Assembly (NCBI RefSeq): GCF_024459955.1
Contig: NZ_JANFXK010000019.1
Coordinates: 1-64,000 of the forward strand
DNA from: Anaerovorax odorimutans
GTDB lineage: Bacteria; Bacillota; Clostridia; Peptostreptococcales; Anaerovoracaceae
Length of the DNA: 64,000 bases
Direction: 5' to 3'
Shown one piece after another: positions 39,891 to 51,635 of the stretch. How positions within the stretch are numbered: the first letter of the stretch is position 1; each line of letters opens with the position of its first letter. The notes under the pieces are model-generated. The model was not told where the DNA came from, did not search any database, and saw only the letters and a list, made by a program, of their open reading frames with translations. Position numbers and translations under genes: made by a program.

Positions 39891-40026
39891 CTATGTCTAT
39901 TTTCAGGCAAATTCTGAATTTTAGCAAATTTGTTAATTTTTCATAAATGAAAGCAGTTTCAAACCCCTGTTTTTTGAACCTCAAAATCACAATCTTGCTG
40001 TTTTTAATTTCGTACAACGATTAGCA

Positions 40027-40056
40027 TTGACTTGCCGCTAAACGGCATGTTATGGT
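40027..40056 (+). promoter_or_regulatory. Promoter of the second hydrogenase operon with palindromic spacer
   Basis: TTGACT (40027-40032) and TTATGG/TATGGT near 40050-40056 form a promoter whose spacer contains TGCCG-CTAAA-CGGCA (40033-40047), a perfect 5-bp inverted repeat. This element is absent from the first operon's promoter, so the two copies are probably regulated differently. Confidence 0.55.
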
Positions 40057-40145
40057 TTTAACGAGGAGTTATAAATATATTCTGAATATATTTATTAATT
40101 TACACAAAACTCACCTGTTTTATTGATGAATGAAAGGAGTTTCCG

Positions 40146-40640
40146 ATGACTGACAAATGCACCGGATGTGCTGAATCACAGGAAAAGGCAAAAGAGCTTC
40201 AGAAAATTATTGCCAAGTATAAGGACACGCGTGGAGCGCTGATTCCGGTACTGCACGAAGCTCAGGAGGTTTACGGGTATCTTCCTCTGGAAGTACAGCG
40301 TGAAATCGCAAATCAGCTGGACATTCCTCTGGCTGAAGTGTATGGGGTTGTAAGCTTTTATACCCAGTTCTCGATCAATCCGAAGGGGAAATACAGAATC
40401 AACGTATGTATGGGTACTGCCTGCTACGTTAAGGGAGCAAATGAGATTTTAGATAAGTTCAGGACCAGATTATCCGTTGATGTGGGCGAGTGTACGGATG
40501 ATCAGAAGTTTTCCCTGGACGCCTGCAGATGCATCGGCGCCTGCGGTCTTGCACCGGTCGTTACAATCAATGATGAAGTTTACGGTAAGCTGGTTCCGGA
40601 TGACGTGGACGACATTCTTGATAAGTATGAAGAACTGTAA
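40146..40640 (+). CDS. hydC: HydC, NuoE-like [2Fe-2S] subunit (copy 2)
   Basis: 164 residues, collinear with copy 1 without gaps; changes are mostly conservative (for example KFKTRLSIDVGD against KFRTRLSVDVGE). The cluster cysteines CMGTACYVKG and CRCIGACGLAP are identical. GAAAGGAG precedes the start, and hydB follows after 12 bp. It is a duplicate of the electron-transfer subunit of HydABC, in an operon with its own promoter and terminator. Confidence 0.93.
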   Translation: MTDKCTGCAESQEKAKELQKIIAKYKDTRGALIPVLHEAQEVYGYLPLEVQREIANQLDIPLAEVYGVVSFYTQFSINPKGKYRINVCMGTACYVKGANEILDKFRTRLSVDVGECTDDQKFSLDACRCIGACGLAPVVTINDEVYGKLVPDDVDDILDKYEEL

Positions 40641-40652
40641 GGGGGTGCCGAA

Positions 40653-42539
40653 ATGATAAAAAGTATTGCTGATATTAGCAAAATAAGAGAATCAAAGCGT
40701 GCGGACATGATGATCCGTGTGGATAAAGACGCTGAACCTACCAAGGAAGGCGGCCGGATGCACATCATGGTCTGCGGAGGTACGGGATGTACGTCTTCCA
40801 GTTCCATGAAGATCATTGAAAATCTGGAAGAACTGATTCGCATCAATAAGATGCAGGATGATGTAAAGGTTGTAAAGACCGGCTGCTTTGGTCTCTGCGC
40901 CGAAGGCCCGATCGTAATGATCTATCCGGATCATATTATGTACACAACCGTACAGCCGGAGGATGTTTCCGAGATTTTTGAATCCCACGTTCAAAAAGGC
41001 GAAATCGTCAAGAGACTCCTTGCAGGAGACAAAACTGCCGAAGAAATTACCAACGCCCTGGACAACGTTGAGTTTTTCTCCCGTCAGATGCGTGTCGCCC
41101 TGAGAAACTGCGGTGCCATCAATCCGGAAGAAATTGACGAATACATAGCAAGAGACGGCTATCTGGCTCTGGAAAAGGTTATTACCGAAATGGAGCCGGA
41201 GGACGTTATTGACACCATCAAAGCTTCTCAGCTGAGAGGACGCGGCGGCGCCGGATTCCCGACCGGAACAAAATGGAGCTTTGCCGCGGCTCAGCAGGTT
41301 GCTCAGAAATACGTATGCTGCAACGCCGACGAAGGTGACCCGGGCGCGTTCATGGACCGTTCGGTTCTGGAAGGCGACCCTCATTCTCTCATCGAGGCCA
41401 TGGCCATTGCCGGCTATGCCATCGGCGCCAATCAGGGCTACGTTTACGTAAGAGCGGAATATCCTATCGCTGTTGAGCGTCTTTCCATCGCCATTGAGCA
41501 GGCAAAAGCCTACGGCTTAATCGGCAAGGATATTTTCGGAAAGGGCTTTGACTTTGACCTGGAAATCCGTCTGGGAGCCGGAGCTTTCGTATGCGGAGAA
41601 GAGACCGCTCTCATGACTTCCGTAGAAGGAAAGCGCGGCGAACCGAGACCGAGACCGCCGTTCCCGGCAGTAAAGGGTCTGTTCGGCCAGCCGACCATCC
41701 TCAACAATGTGGAAACCTACGCCAACGTTCCTGTCATCATCTTAAAGGGCGCGGACTGGTTTGCGAATATCGGTACGGAAAAATCCAAGGGTACCAAGGT
41801 ATTCGCGGTCGGCGGAAAGATCAATAACACGGGACTTGTTGAAATTCCAATGGGGACGACCCTGCGCGAGATCGTTTATGACATCGGCGGCGGAATTCCC
41901 AACGGAAAACAATTCAAGGCCGCTCAGACAGGCGGACCTTCCGGCGGCTGTATTCCTGCCAGTGAGCTGGATACGCCGATCGATTACGAATCCCTCATCG
42001 CACTGGGCTCCATGATGGGCTCCGGCGGTTTGATCGTCATGGACGAAGATACCTGCATGGTTGACCTGGCGAGATTCTTCCTGGAATTCACAGTAGACGA
42101 ATCCTGCGGCAAATGCCCGCCTTGCCGGATCGGTACCAAGCGGATGCTGGAAATCGTAACCAGAATTACCGAAGGTAAAGGAACTATGGAAGACCTGGAT
42201 AAGCTGGAAGTTCTGGCAAAGAACATCAAAGCTTCCGCTCTTTGCGGACTGGGCCAGACGGCTCCCAACCCGGTACTTTCCACCATGAAATATTTCCGCG
42301 ATGAATACATCGCCCACGTTGTGGACAAAAAATGTCCGGCCGGTGTTTGTAAGTCGATGGTTAAATACATCATCGATACCGATACCTGTAAACGGTGCAG
42401 CATCTGTAAGAAGGGCTGTCCGACCCAGTGTATCTCCGGTGATAAGAATACGCCGTTCTCAATTGATCAGGATAAATGCGTTAAGTGCGGACTGTGTATG
42501 GAAAAATGTCCGTTCAAGGCCATCCTCAAGAATGCGTAA
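40653..42539 (+). CDS. hydB: HydB, flavin/NADH subunit (copy 2)
   Basis: 628 residues, same length and domain order as copy 1 with all Fe-S cysteines kept (TGCFGLCAEGP, ESCGKCPPCRIG, two C-terminal CxxCxxCxxxC clusters). The FMN/NAD region has the more common NuoF-type residues: LRGRGGAGFPTGTKW and CGEETALMTSVEG (314-326), followed by RPPFPAVKGLFGQPT. Differences from copy 1 concentrate in this loop and the N-terminal ~150 residues, while the C-terminal half is nearly identical, which hints at divergence with partial homogenisation. Confidence 0.94.
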   Translation: MIKSIADISKIRESKRADMMIRVDKDAEPTKEGGRMHIMVCGGTGCTSSSSMKIIENLEELIRINKMQDDVKVVKTGCFGLCAEGPIVMIYPDHIMYTTVQPEDVSEIFESHVQKGEIVKRLLAGDKTAEEITNALDNVEFFSRQMRVALRNCGAINPEEIDEYIARDGYLALEKVITEMEPEDVIDTIKASQLRGRGGAGFPTGTKWSFAAAQQVAQKYVCCNADEGDPGAFMDRSVLEGDPHSLIEAMAIAGYAIGANQGYVYVRAEYPIAVERLSIAIEQAKAYGLIGKDIFGKGFDFDLEIRLGAGAFVCGEETALMTSVEGKRGEPRPRPPFPAVKGLFGQPTILNNVETYANVPVIILKGADWFANIGTEKSKGTKVFAVGGKINNTGLVEIPMGTTLREIVYDIGGGIPNGKQFKAAQTGGPSGGCIPASELDTPIDYESLIALGSMMGSGGLIVMDEDTCMVDLARFFLEFTVDESCGKCPPCRIGTKRMLEIVTRITEGKGTMEDLDKLEVLAKNIKASALCGLGQTAPNPVLSTMKYFRDEYIAHVVDKKCPAGVCKSMVKYIIDTDTCKRCSICKKGCPTQCISGDKNTPFSIDQDKCVKCGLCMEKCPFKAILKNA

Positions 42540-42558
42540 GAAGGGAGCGTAAAACAAT

Positions 42559-44301
42559 ATGAATAAAGTACATATAACCATAGATGGGATTAAGCTTTAC
42601 GTGCCTGAGAATTACACCATTCTCGAGGCCGCGAAGGAAGTAAACATTACCATCCCGACTCTTTGTTTCTTAAAAGATGTAAACGAAGTGGGATGCTGTC
42701 GTATGTGCGTCGTGGAGGTCAAGGGAGCAAGAGCTCTGCAGGCTGCCTGCGTACATCCGGTAAGCGAGGGTATGGAGGTATTCACCCATACGCCGAAAGT
42801 TATGGAAGCCAGAAAGGTCAACCTGGAACTGATTCTCTCCAACCACAACTCCATGTGTCAGACATGTACGAGAAGCTGGATGGACTGTGAGCTCCAGTCT
42901 CTGGCCAACAAGCTGTCGGTGGATAACGTTCGTTTTGAAGGCGAGCAGAAAAAGCAGCCTCTGGACATTGGCGTTTCCATCGTCCGTGACCCCAACAAGT
43001 GTATCCTCTGCAGAAGATGCGTCAGCGCCTGCAAAAACATTCAGACTGTGGGCGTCATCGACTGTGTCAACAGAGGCTTTGAAACGAAAATCGCAGCTCC
43101 TTTCAACCTGTCCCTCGCGGATACGCCATGCGTAAACTGCGGACAGTGCATCAACTATTGTCCTGTCGGCGCGCTCCACGAAAAGAGCGATATCGACAAG
43201 GTTTGGGAAGCGATCTATGATCCTGACAAGCACGTTGTTGTGCAGACTGCTCCGGCAGTCAGAGTCGCTCTGGGCGAAGACTTTGAAATGCCCATCGGTA
43301 CGCCTGTAACAGGCAAGATGGTTACGGCCCTGCGGATGCTGGGATTTGACAAGGTATTCGATACGGATACCGGCGCGGACCTGACCATTATGGAAGAAGG
43401 CGCTGAGCTGATCGACCGCATCAGAGGCGGCGGCACCCTTCCGTTGATTACCTCCTGCTCACCGGGCTGGATCAAGTTCTGCGAACACAACTTCCCGGAT
43501 ATGCTGGATCACCTGTCCAGCTGCAAGTCGCCGCACCAGATGTTTGGCGCTGTGCTCAAGACATACTACGCACAGAAGGAAGGCATTGATCCGGATAAAA
43601 TTTTTGTTGTATCCGTTATGCCTTGTACGGCCAAGAAATTTGAGGCCGCAAGACCTGAGATGAACGTGGACGGACGCGCTGACGTGGATGTGGTTCTGAC
43701 TACCAGAGAACTGGGCAAGATGATCTACGACGTAGGTATCGACTTCCCTGATCTGGGAGACAGCGACTTTGACGATCCGTTCGGCAACGCTTCCGGCGCG
43801 GGAGTTATTTTCGGTACCACCGGCGGTGTTATGGAAGCAGCCCTGCGTACGGTTGCCGATATCCTCAACGATTCCTCCGCAGATAACTTTGAATATGAAG
43901 AAGTCCGCGGTCTGGAAGGCATCAAAATTGCGACAATCGAAATCGCAGATCTCAAGGTCCGCGCGGCAGTAGCTCACGGCCTGGGAAATGCCAGAAAGCT
44001 GATGGACGCCATCCGTTCCGGCGAAGAATTCCACTTCGTAGAGATCATGGCCTGCCCCGGCGGCTGTATCAACGGCGGCGGCCAGCCACTGCAGCTGTCC
44101 GATGTCCGCAACTGGATCGATGTTCGTGAAGAAAGAGCCAAGGGCTTGTACAAGGAAGACCGCGCGACTTACATCCGCAAATCCCACAACAATCCTGCAG
44201 TTAAAAAGCTGTATAAGGAATTCCTGGGAATGGCCGGAGGCAAAAAGTCCCACGATCTCCTGCACACCCATTACCACGAAAGACCGAATTACGAAGAATA
44301 A
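42559..44301 (+). CDS. hydA: HydA, catalytic [FeFe]-hydrogenase subunit (copy 2)
   Basis: 580 residues, gap-free against copy 1. It has the same N-terminus (MNKVHITIDGIKLYVPENYT), the same Fe-S ligands (CILCRRCVSACKN, CVNCGQCINYCPVGAL) and intact H-cluster motifs TSCSPGW, MPCTAKKFE and EIMACPGGCINGGGQP. Differences cluster in the region between the ferredoxin domain and the H-cluster, and near the C-terminus. It should be catalytically competent. Confidence 0.95.
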   Translation: MNKVHITIDGIKLYVPENYTILEAAKEVNITIPTLCFLKDVNEVGCCRMCVVEVKGARALQAACVHPVSEGMEVFTHTPKVMEARKVNLELILSNHNSMCQTCTRSWMDCELQSLANKLSVDNVRFEGEQKKQPLDIGVSIVRDPNKCILCRRCVSACKNIQTVGVIDCVNRGFETKIAAPFNLSLADTPCVNCGQCINYCPVGALHEKSDIDKVWEAIYDPDKHVVVQTAPAVRVALGEDFEMPIGTPVTGKMVTALRMLGFDKVFDTDTGADLTIMEEGAELIDRIRGGGTLPLITSCSPGWIKFCEHNFPDMLDHLSSCKSPHQMFGAVLKTYYAQKEGIDPDKIFVVSVMPCTAKKFEAARPEMNVDGRADVDVVLTTRELGKMIYDVGIDFPDLGDSDFDDPFGNASGAGVIFGTTGGVMEAALRTVADILNDSSADNFEYEEVRGLEGIKIATIEIADLKVRAAVAHGLGNARKLMDAIRSGEEFHFVEIMACPGGCINGGGQPLQLSDVRNWIDVREERAKGLYKEDRATYIRKSHNNPAVKKLYKEFLGMAGGKKSHDLLHTHYHERPNYEE

Positions 44302-44315
44302 ACGACCACTTCTTT

Positions 44316-44346
44316 CCCCCGAAGCTTTTGCTTCGGGGGTTTTTTC
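44316..44346 (+). terminator. Terminator of the second hydrogenase operon
   Basis: CCCCCGAAGC (44316-44325) pairs with GCTTCGGGGG (44330-44339) around a 4-base loop, followed by TTTTTT. Confidence 0.93.
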
Positions 44347-44395
44347 ATGGAGGCCTTTTATGCTCTTAGCAGCAAAGCACCCCCGGCCGCAGCGG

Positions 44396-44554
44396 CGGTA
44401 ACTTTTCCTCTTTTTTGCAAAAAGTTACGCACTTTTCAATGCTCCCGCAGCCTCGGAAAGAGCCGATAGCACAAATTTTCATTTTCTGCCGCTTTGAGGG
44501 CCCGCAAACCCACAACTTTGCGTAACTTTTCCTTAATTTTGCGAAAAGTTACCG
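44396..44554. repeat. MITE-like repeat B, copy 2
   Basis: 159 bp bounded by CGGTAACTTTT (44396-44406) and AAAAGTTACCG (44544-44554), perfect 11-bp inverted ends. An inner inverted pair AAAAGTTACGCA / TGCGTAACTTTT is also present. It aligns end to end with copy 1 at 29577-29736. Confidence 0.75.
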
Positions 44555-44621
44555 CAGGATGACGCGGGCGCTCCCCGCCGCTCTCCACCTCTCTGCCGTT
44601 TTTCTGCCGCCGTTCCGCCGC

Positions 44622-44800
44622 CTTGGCTTGGTGCTTTTTGCCCGAAACTATCCCTGAAGCAGACGAAACAAGTGGGTTTGAGGAAGGTGCCGTTTTGTTT
44701 TTCAGGAATTTCTATCTGAAATCCTTTAGCGAAGCTGAGAAACGTTGAAAAAAGATCCGCTTTTTGCATAGCATAGCACAAAAAGCGCCGGATTCGCTTT
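44622..44800 (+). repeat. Interspersed intergenic repeat A, copy 3
   Basis: Landmarks are CTTGGCTTGGTGCTTTTTGCC, GTGGGTTTG, the 26-bp core identical to the other copies (44739-44764), and a terminal CAAAAAGCGCCGGATTCG. It follows repeat B copy 2 by 67 bp; together they fill most of the 44347-44910 gap, which has no gene. Confidence 0.75.
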
Positions 44801-44910
44801 ATCACATTATGCTGTAAAAGCAAAATGTTTACTATACAGCTGAAAGGCAAAAGACTTGCACTTGCCCAAGTCTCAAATAAGTGATATCCTATCGCTATGG
44901 AGGTACAAAT

Positions 44911-45156
44911 ATGGAAACAAGAACTGCACTGATTGGAATTGTAGTCGAGAATCCCGATTCTGTCGATAAGCTCAATTCCATTTTACATGATTACAAAAAA
45001 TTCATCATCGGCCGGATGGGTGTGCCTCATCCGACTAAAGAAATTTCGATTATCAGCATCGCCATGGAAGCACCGGCTGATACTATCAGCGCGCTGTCAG
45101 GCAAACTGGGCGCCTTGCCGGGAATCAGCACTAAGACGATATACGCAAAAGTATGA
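44911..45156 (+). CDS. TM1266-like iron-only hydrogenase system regulator
   Basis: 81 residues from ATG at 44911 (GGAGG 8 bases upstream). The sequence TRTALIGIVVENPDSVDKLN, HDYKKFIIGRMGVPH and ISIISIAMEAPADTISALSG matches the small ferredoxin-like/ACT-type proteins annotated as iron-only hydrogenase system regulators after Thermotoga TM1266. They lie near hydrogenase or maturase genes; the effector and target are not established. Its place right after two hyd operons supports the call. Confidence 0.85.
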   Translation: METRTALIGIVVENPDSVDKLNSILHDYKKFIIGRMGVPHPTKEISIISIAMEAPADTISALSGKLGALPGISTKTIYAKV

Positions 45157-45190
45157 GGAAACTCTTTTCTGCCCCAGCTATACGTAAACA

Positions 45191-45243
45191 AAAAAACCCT
45201 CGAAGGTCAGTTCCGATCATTGACCGGCTCTGCTTTCGAGGGG
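45191..45243 (-). terminator. Terminator of the DUF4160/DUF2442 operon
   Basis: On the minus strand CCCCTCGAA (45243-45235) pairs with TTCGAGGG (45204-45197), enclosing a second small stem, followed by TTTTTTTG. It also follows the TM1266-like gene on the plus strand, but without a U-run in that direction. Confidence 0.75.
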
Positions 45244-45258
45244 TTATTACGATTTCTT

Positions 45259-45498
45259 TTATAATGCCACACTATCAAAATAAATTTCATCCGGGCACAA
45301 GTCCTGTCCATGCGGCCAGCAAACGGTAAATCCATCGGCAGCTACAGATTTAAAATAACTTTCATCCCCAAGCTCTTCATACCATTCGCCCTTTATATAC
45401 GGTTTAACGTCAAAGAGTTTTCTTTCCCCATTATCAAATTCAATCATAATTTGATAATCTGATACAGGAACGACTTTTTGAGCCACTGGCCTCAACAT
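45259..45498 (-). CDS. DUF2442 domain protein
   Basis: 79 residues from ATG at 45498, chosen because AGGAGG ends 8 bases upstream. The pattern DYQIMIEFDNGERKLFDVKPY, then FKSVAADGFTVCWPHGQDLCPDEIYFDS, is characteristic of DUF2442, a small DNA-binding-like fold found in paired small operons. It follows the DUF4160 gene by 12 bp. Pairs of these two families have been suggested to be toxin-antitoxin-like; no activity can be read here. Confidence 0.85.
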   Translation of the reverse strand: MLRPVAQKVVPVSDYQIMIEFDNGERKLFDVKPYIKGEWYEELGDESYFKSVAADGFTVCWPHGQDLCPDEIYFDSVAL

Positions 45499-45510
45499 TG
45501 CGCACACCTC

Positions 45511-45777
45511 CTAACTTAAGGGATCAATTTTAAAATATCCATCACCAGCGAGCAGCAGATTCCAATTGGCCAGCAATTCATCCTCATGCAGGGATATCCA
45601 TGCCTGCAGAAAACGCATCTGTTTTTTGGGGAAATCACCTTCGATAACCTCTCCATCTAAGCCCACGACAACTTCATGATCTCCATAAAGCGCATGAATG
45701 TGCGGCAGATTATGCTGCGCTCCGCTCTCGCTCTGCATTCTAATAATGATTCCATAGAACATTGATAACGTTGGCAT
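45511..45777 (-). CDS. DUF4160 domain protein
   Basis: 88 residues. MPTLSMFYGIIIRMQ, NLPHIHALYGDHEVVVGLDG and LLAGDGYFKIDPL are DUF4160 signatures; the conserved HIHAxY segment suggests a metal or catalytic site. AAAGGAG precedes the start. It is first in the pair with DUF2442, as usual. Two inverted repeats upstream (45813-45829 and 45831-45852) are candidate operators. Confidence 0.87.
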   Translation of the reverse strand: MPTLSMFYGIIIRMQSESGAQHNLPHIHALYGDHEVVVGLDGEVIEGDFPKKQMRFLQAWISLHEDELLANWNLLLAGDGYFKIDPLS

Positions 45778-45812
45778 TTATTTCTCCTTTTATTATATTC
45801 ATTACTTGATTT

Positions 45813-45852
45813 AAATACAAGTGGTATTTGATTACATTTATTTACATGTAAT
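45813..45852. promoter_or_regulatory. Candidate operators of the DUF4160/DUF2442 operon
   Basis: AAATAC-AAGTG-GTATTT (45813-45829) and ATTACA-N10-TGTAAT (45831-45852) are two adjacent perfect 6-bp inverted repeats 36-75 bp upstream of the operon start, the place expected for autoregulation by a small DNA-binding partner. Confidence 0.45.
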
Positions 45853-45910
45853 ATTTTACCATTGCACGTATCCTGCTGTCAATCCCATTTATTTCCTAAA
45901 TTTGGAAAAC

Positions 45911-45960
45911 AAAAAAACTGACCGGATGCCAGACTGCAATACAGTCTACTTCCAATCAGT
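45911..45960 (-). terminator. Terminator of the ATP synthase operon
   Basis: On the minus strand AACTGA..AGACTG / CAGTCT..TCAGTT (45960-45917) forms a long hairpin followed by TTTTTTTG, about 25 bp past atpC. Confidence 0.8.
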
Positions 45961-45982
45961 TTTATCGCTTTAGTTTCTTATT

Positions 45983-47810
<1,828 letters not shown>

Positions 47811-47813
47811 CTA

Positions 47814-48680
47814 CTATTTCTGCGCTTCTGAGCCGGCAACGATCTCTATGATCTCATCGGTAATTGCCGATTGACGCGCTCTGTTGTAATACAGGGACAG
47901 GCTGTCCAGCATCTCCCTGGCGTTGTCGGTGGCGCTTTCCATTGCCATACGTCTGGCGGCATGTTCGCAGGTGGCCGATTCCACCACTGCCGCGTAAATC
48001 ATCATCTCTACGTACTTTGGAACCAGATAGTTGAATACGGCTTCCACCGACGGTTCGTATTCCACTGTTTTATCCAGCTTCATGATTTCCGGGTCGTTCT
48101 CAATGTCGAATGGCAGCAGAGTAACGTTTTTTACTTCCTGCTCCAGACTGCTGATAAACGATGTGTAGATCAGCACCACTTCATCGATCTTCCCTTCATT
48201 GTACATCTCAATGATCGGCTTACTCATCTTCTGTGTTTCCAGGAAGGAAATGCTTTCAGGCGGCGCCAGATACTCACTGTAGATCTCATAGCCCCGCTTC
48301 TCAAAGTATTCCTTTCCCCTGCTGCCAATGGCAACAATCAGAGGTTTTTCCCAGTCGGCCAGAATCTCTCGTTCCGCTTCCTTGATGATGTTGGAATTGA
48401 ACCCGCCGCAAAGTCCCTTGCAGCTGGTCACGATAATATAGCAGGTGGTCTTGATCTCCCGGTTTCCCAGAAGATACTGTTTGGGAACCTCGCTGCTGTT
48501 ATTAAAGATTTCCGCAATGGAATGGGTTATATAGTGAAAATTTTCATTGGTCTTTTCAAAGGTGGCCTTGGCCTTCCTCAGTTTGCCCGCAGAAACCAGT
48601 TTCATGGCATTGGTGATATGTTCCGTGCTGTTGACACTTTTAATCCGCCGCTTTATGTCCTGCATGCTGCTGGTTGCCAT
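47814..48680 (-). CDS. atpG: ATP synthase F1 gamma subunit
   Basis: 288 residues. The N-terminal helix MQDIKRRIKSVNSTEHITNA and the C-terminal helix with ESATDNAREMLDSLSLYYNR and RQSAITDEIIEIVAGSEA form the rotor shaft coiled coil; CKGLCGGFNSNI is the central Rossmann-like part. Full length. Confidence 0.96.
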   Translation of the reverse strand: MATSSMQDIKRRIKSVNSTEHITNAMKLVSAGKLRKAKATFEKTNENFHYITHSIAEIFNNSSEVPKQYLLGNREIKTTCYIIVTSCKGLCGGFNSNIIKEAEREILADWEKPLIVAIGSRGKEYFEKRGYEIYSEYLAPPESISFLETQKMSKPIIEMYNEGKIDEVVLIYTSFISSLEQEVKNVTLLPFDIENDPEIMKLDKTVEYEPSVEAVFNYLVPKYVEMMIYAAVVESATCEHAARRMAMESATDNAREMLDSLSLYYNRARQSAITDEIIEIVAGSEAQK

Positions 48681-48723
48681 TTCCTCACCCCCTTCTTTTC
48701 GGATAATTTATTGATATGTCCCA

Positions 48724-50259
<1,536 letters not shown>

Positions 50260-50793
50260 TTAAAGTATTTTATTTCCCAGATCCTCAAAACGTTTGCGTA
50301 TGGAAGCATCGATGATGCGGCCATCCACCAGGATCTTCACACCCCCGATCAGTTTGGGGTCCAGCTGATTTTCCAGCTTCACCTGCGTTTGCATCAGCTG
50401 CGAAGTCTGCTCCTCAAACTTGGCCAGCTGTTCCGGTTTTAAAGGCTCAACCGAATAGATACTTCCGTAGGAGTACCCCTCTTCGTGATTAATCATCTCT
50501 TTATATGCCTTTATGATCTTCGGAAAGTGCCGTGTTCTGCCCTTATCCACTAAAACGTAGAGCAGATTGAGGAGTTCCTGGCAGATCCGATCCTGAAACA
50601 CTTTTTTAAGAACATCCTTCTTTTCTCTCGCAGAAATAGCCGGATAATTGATAAAAGCATAGAAATCCGGCTCCTGCTCAAAGATGCCCAGCATCTCGCA
50701 GGCTTCTTCCAGGATAAGATCCTTTTTTCCCGTTTCTTCGGCAGCCTGGAAAAGCGCGCTGCCATATGTCAGATCTACTGTTAATTCTGCCAT
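50260..50793 (-). CDS. atpH: ATP synthase delta subunit
   Basis: 177 residues. The N-terminal six-helix domain (DLTYGSALFQAAEETGKKDL, FINYPAISAREKKDVLKKVF) and the C-terminal strand region LDPKLIGGVKILVDGRIIDA are those of OSCP/delta. It overlaps atpF by 13 bases. It joins F1 to the peripheral stalk. Confidence 0.95.
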   Translation of the reverse strand: MAELTVDLTYGSALFQAAEETGKKDLILEEACEMLGIFEQEPDFYAFINYPAISAREKKDVLKKVFQDRICQELLNLLYVLVDKGRTRHFPKIIKAYKEMINHEEGYSYGSIYSVEPLKPEQLAKFEEQTSQLMQTQVKLENQLDPKLIGGVKILVDGRIIDASIRKRFEDLGNKIL

Positions 50794-51290
50794 TGACTTG
50801 CACCTGCCTGTTCAATGATCTCGTCTACAATCTGGTCCTGCCCGATCTGCGCGATATCCCGCTCCACGATCTTCTCGGCAGCCATCAGAGCCAGCGCGGC
50901 AACCTGCTGTTTCATCTCTGCCAAAGCCTTCTGCCGTTCCCGTTCGATCTGCTTTTCAGCCGCTACGATCATTTCGCTTGCTTTGTTGTTGGCATCCTCA
51001 ACAATCTCTGCGGCCTGAGCTTCGGCGCGGATCTTAGCTTCTTTGATAATCTCGCGGCCTTCGCCCTCAATCTTGGCAATCCTTCTGTTGTAGTTCTCCA
51101 TCTTTTCGTCAGCCTTGCGATTGACGGCTTCCGCACTGTCAAAAGCATCTTTTACCGCATTTTCTCTCGCTTCAATAAACTTGTGTACTTTCTCAAAGAA
51201 AAACTTTTTCAAAACAAGAAATAAGATGATGACGGTGATCCAGATCATTAATAAGGTCCAGTTAAATTCTATAAGCCCCGTATATTCCAT
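50781..51290 (-). CDS. atpF: ATP synthase b subunit
   Basis: 169 residues: one N-terminal membrane helix (TLLMIWITVIILFLVLKKFF) and a long charged coiled coil to the end. Standard b-subunit length for Firmicutes. Only a single b gene is present. Confidence 0.95.
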   Translation of the reverse strand: MEYTGLIEFNWTLLMIWITVIILFLVLKKFFFEKVHKFIEARENAVKDAFDSAEAVNRKADEKMENYNRRIAKIEGEGREIIKEAKIRAEAQAAEIVEDANNKASEMIVAAEKQIERERQKALAEMKQQVAALALMAAEKIVERDIAQIGQDQIVDEIIEQAGASQWQN

Positions 51291-51329
51291 TCCTACACCT
51301 CCCCGTCAAATATATGCTTCATCTTCATC

Positions 51330-51635
<306 letters not shown>

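Noticed and set aside
39928-39947. Rex-like box (TTTGTTAATTTTTCATAAA) upstream of the second hyd operon
   Set aside because: Only the first half-site fits; the second matches 4 of 7 positions and it lies about 200 bp from the gene, so it is not supported.
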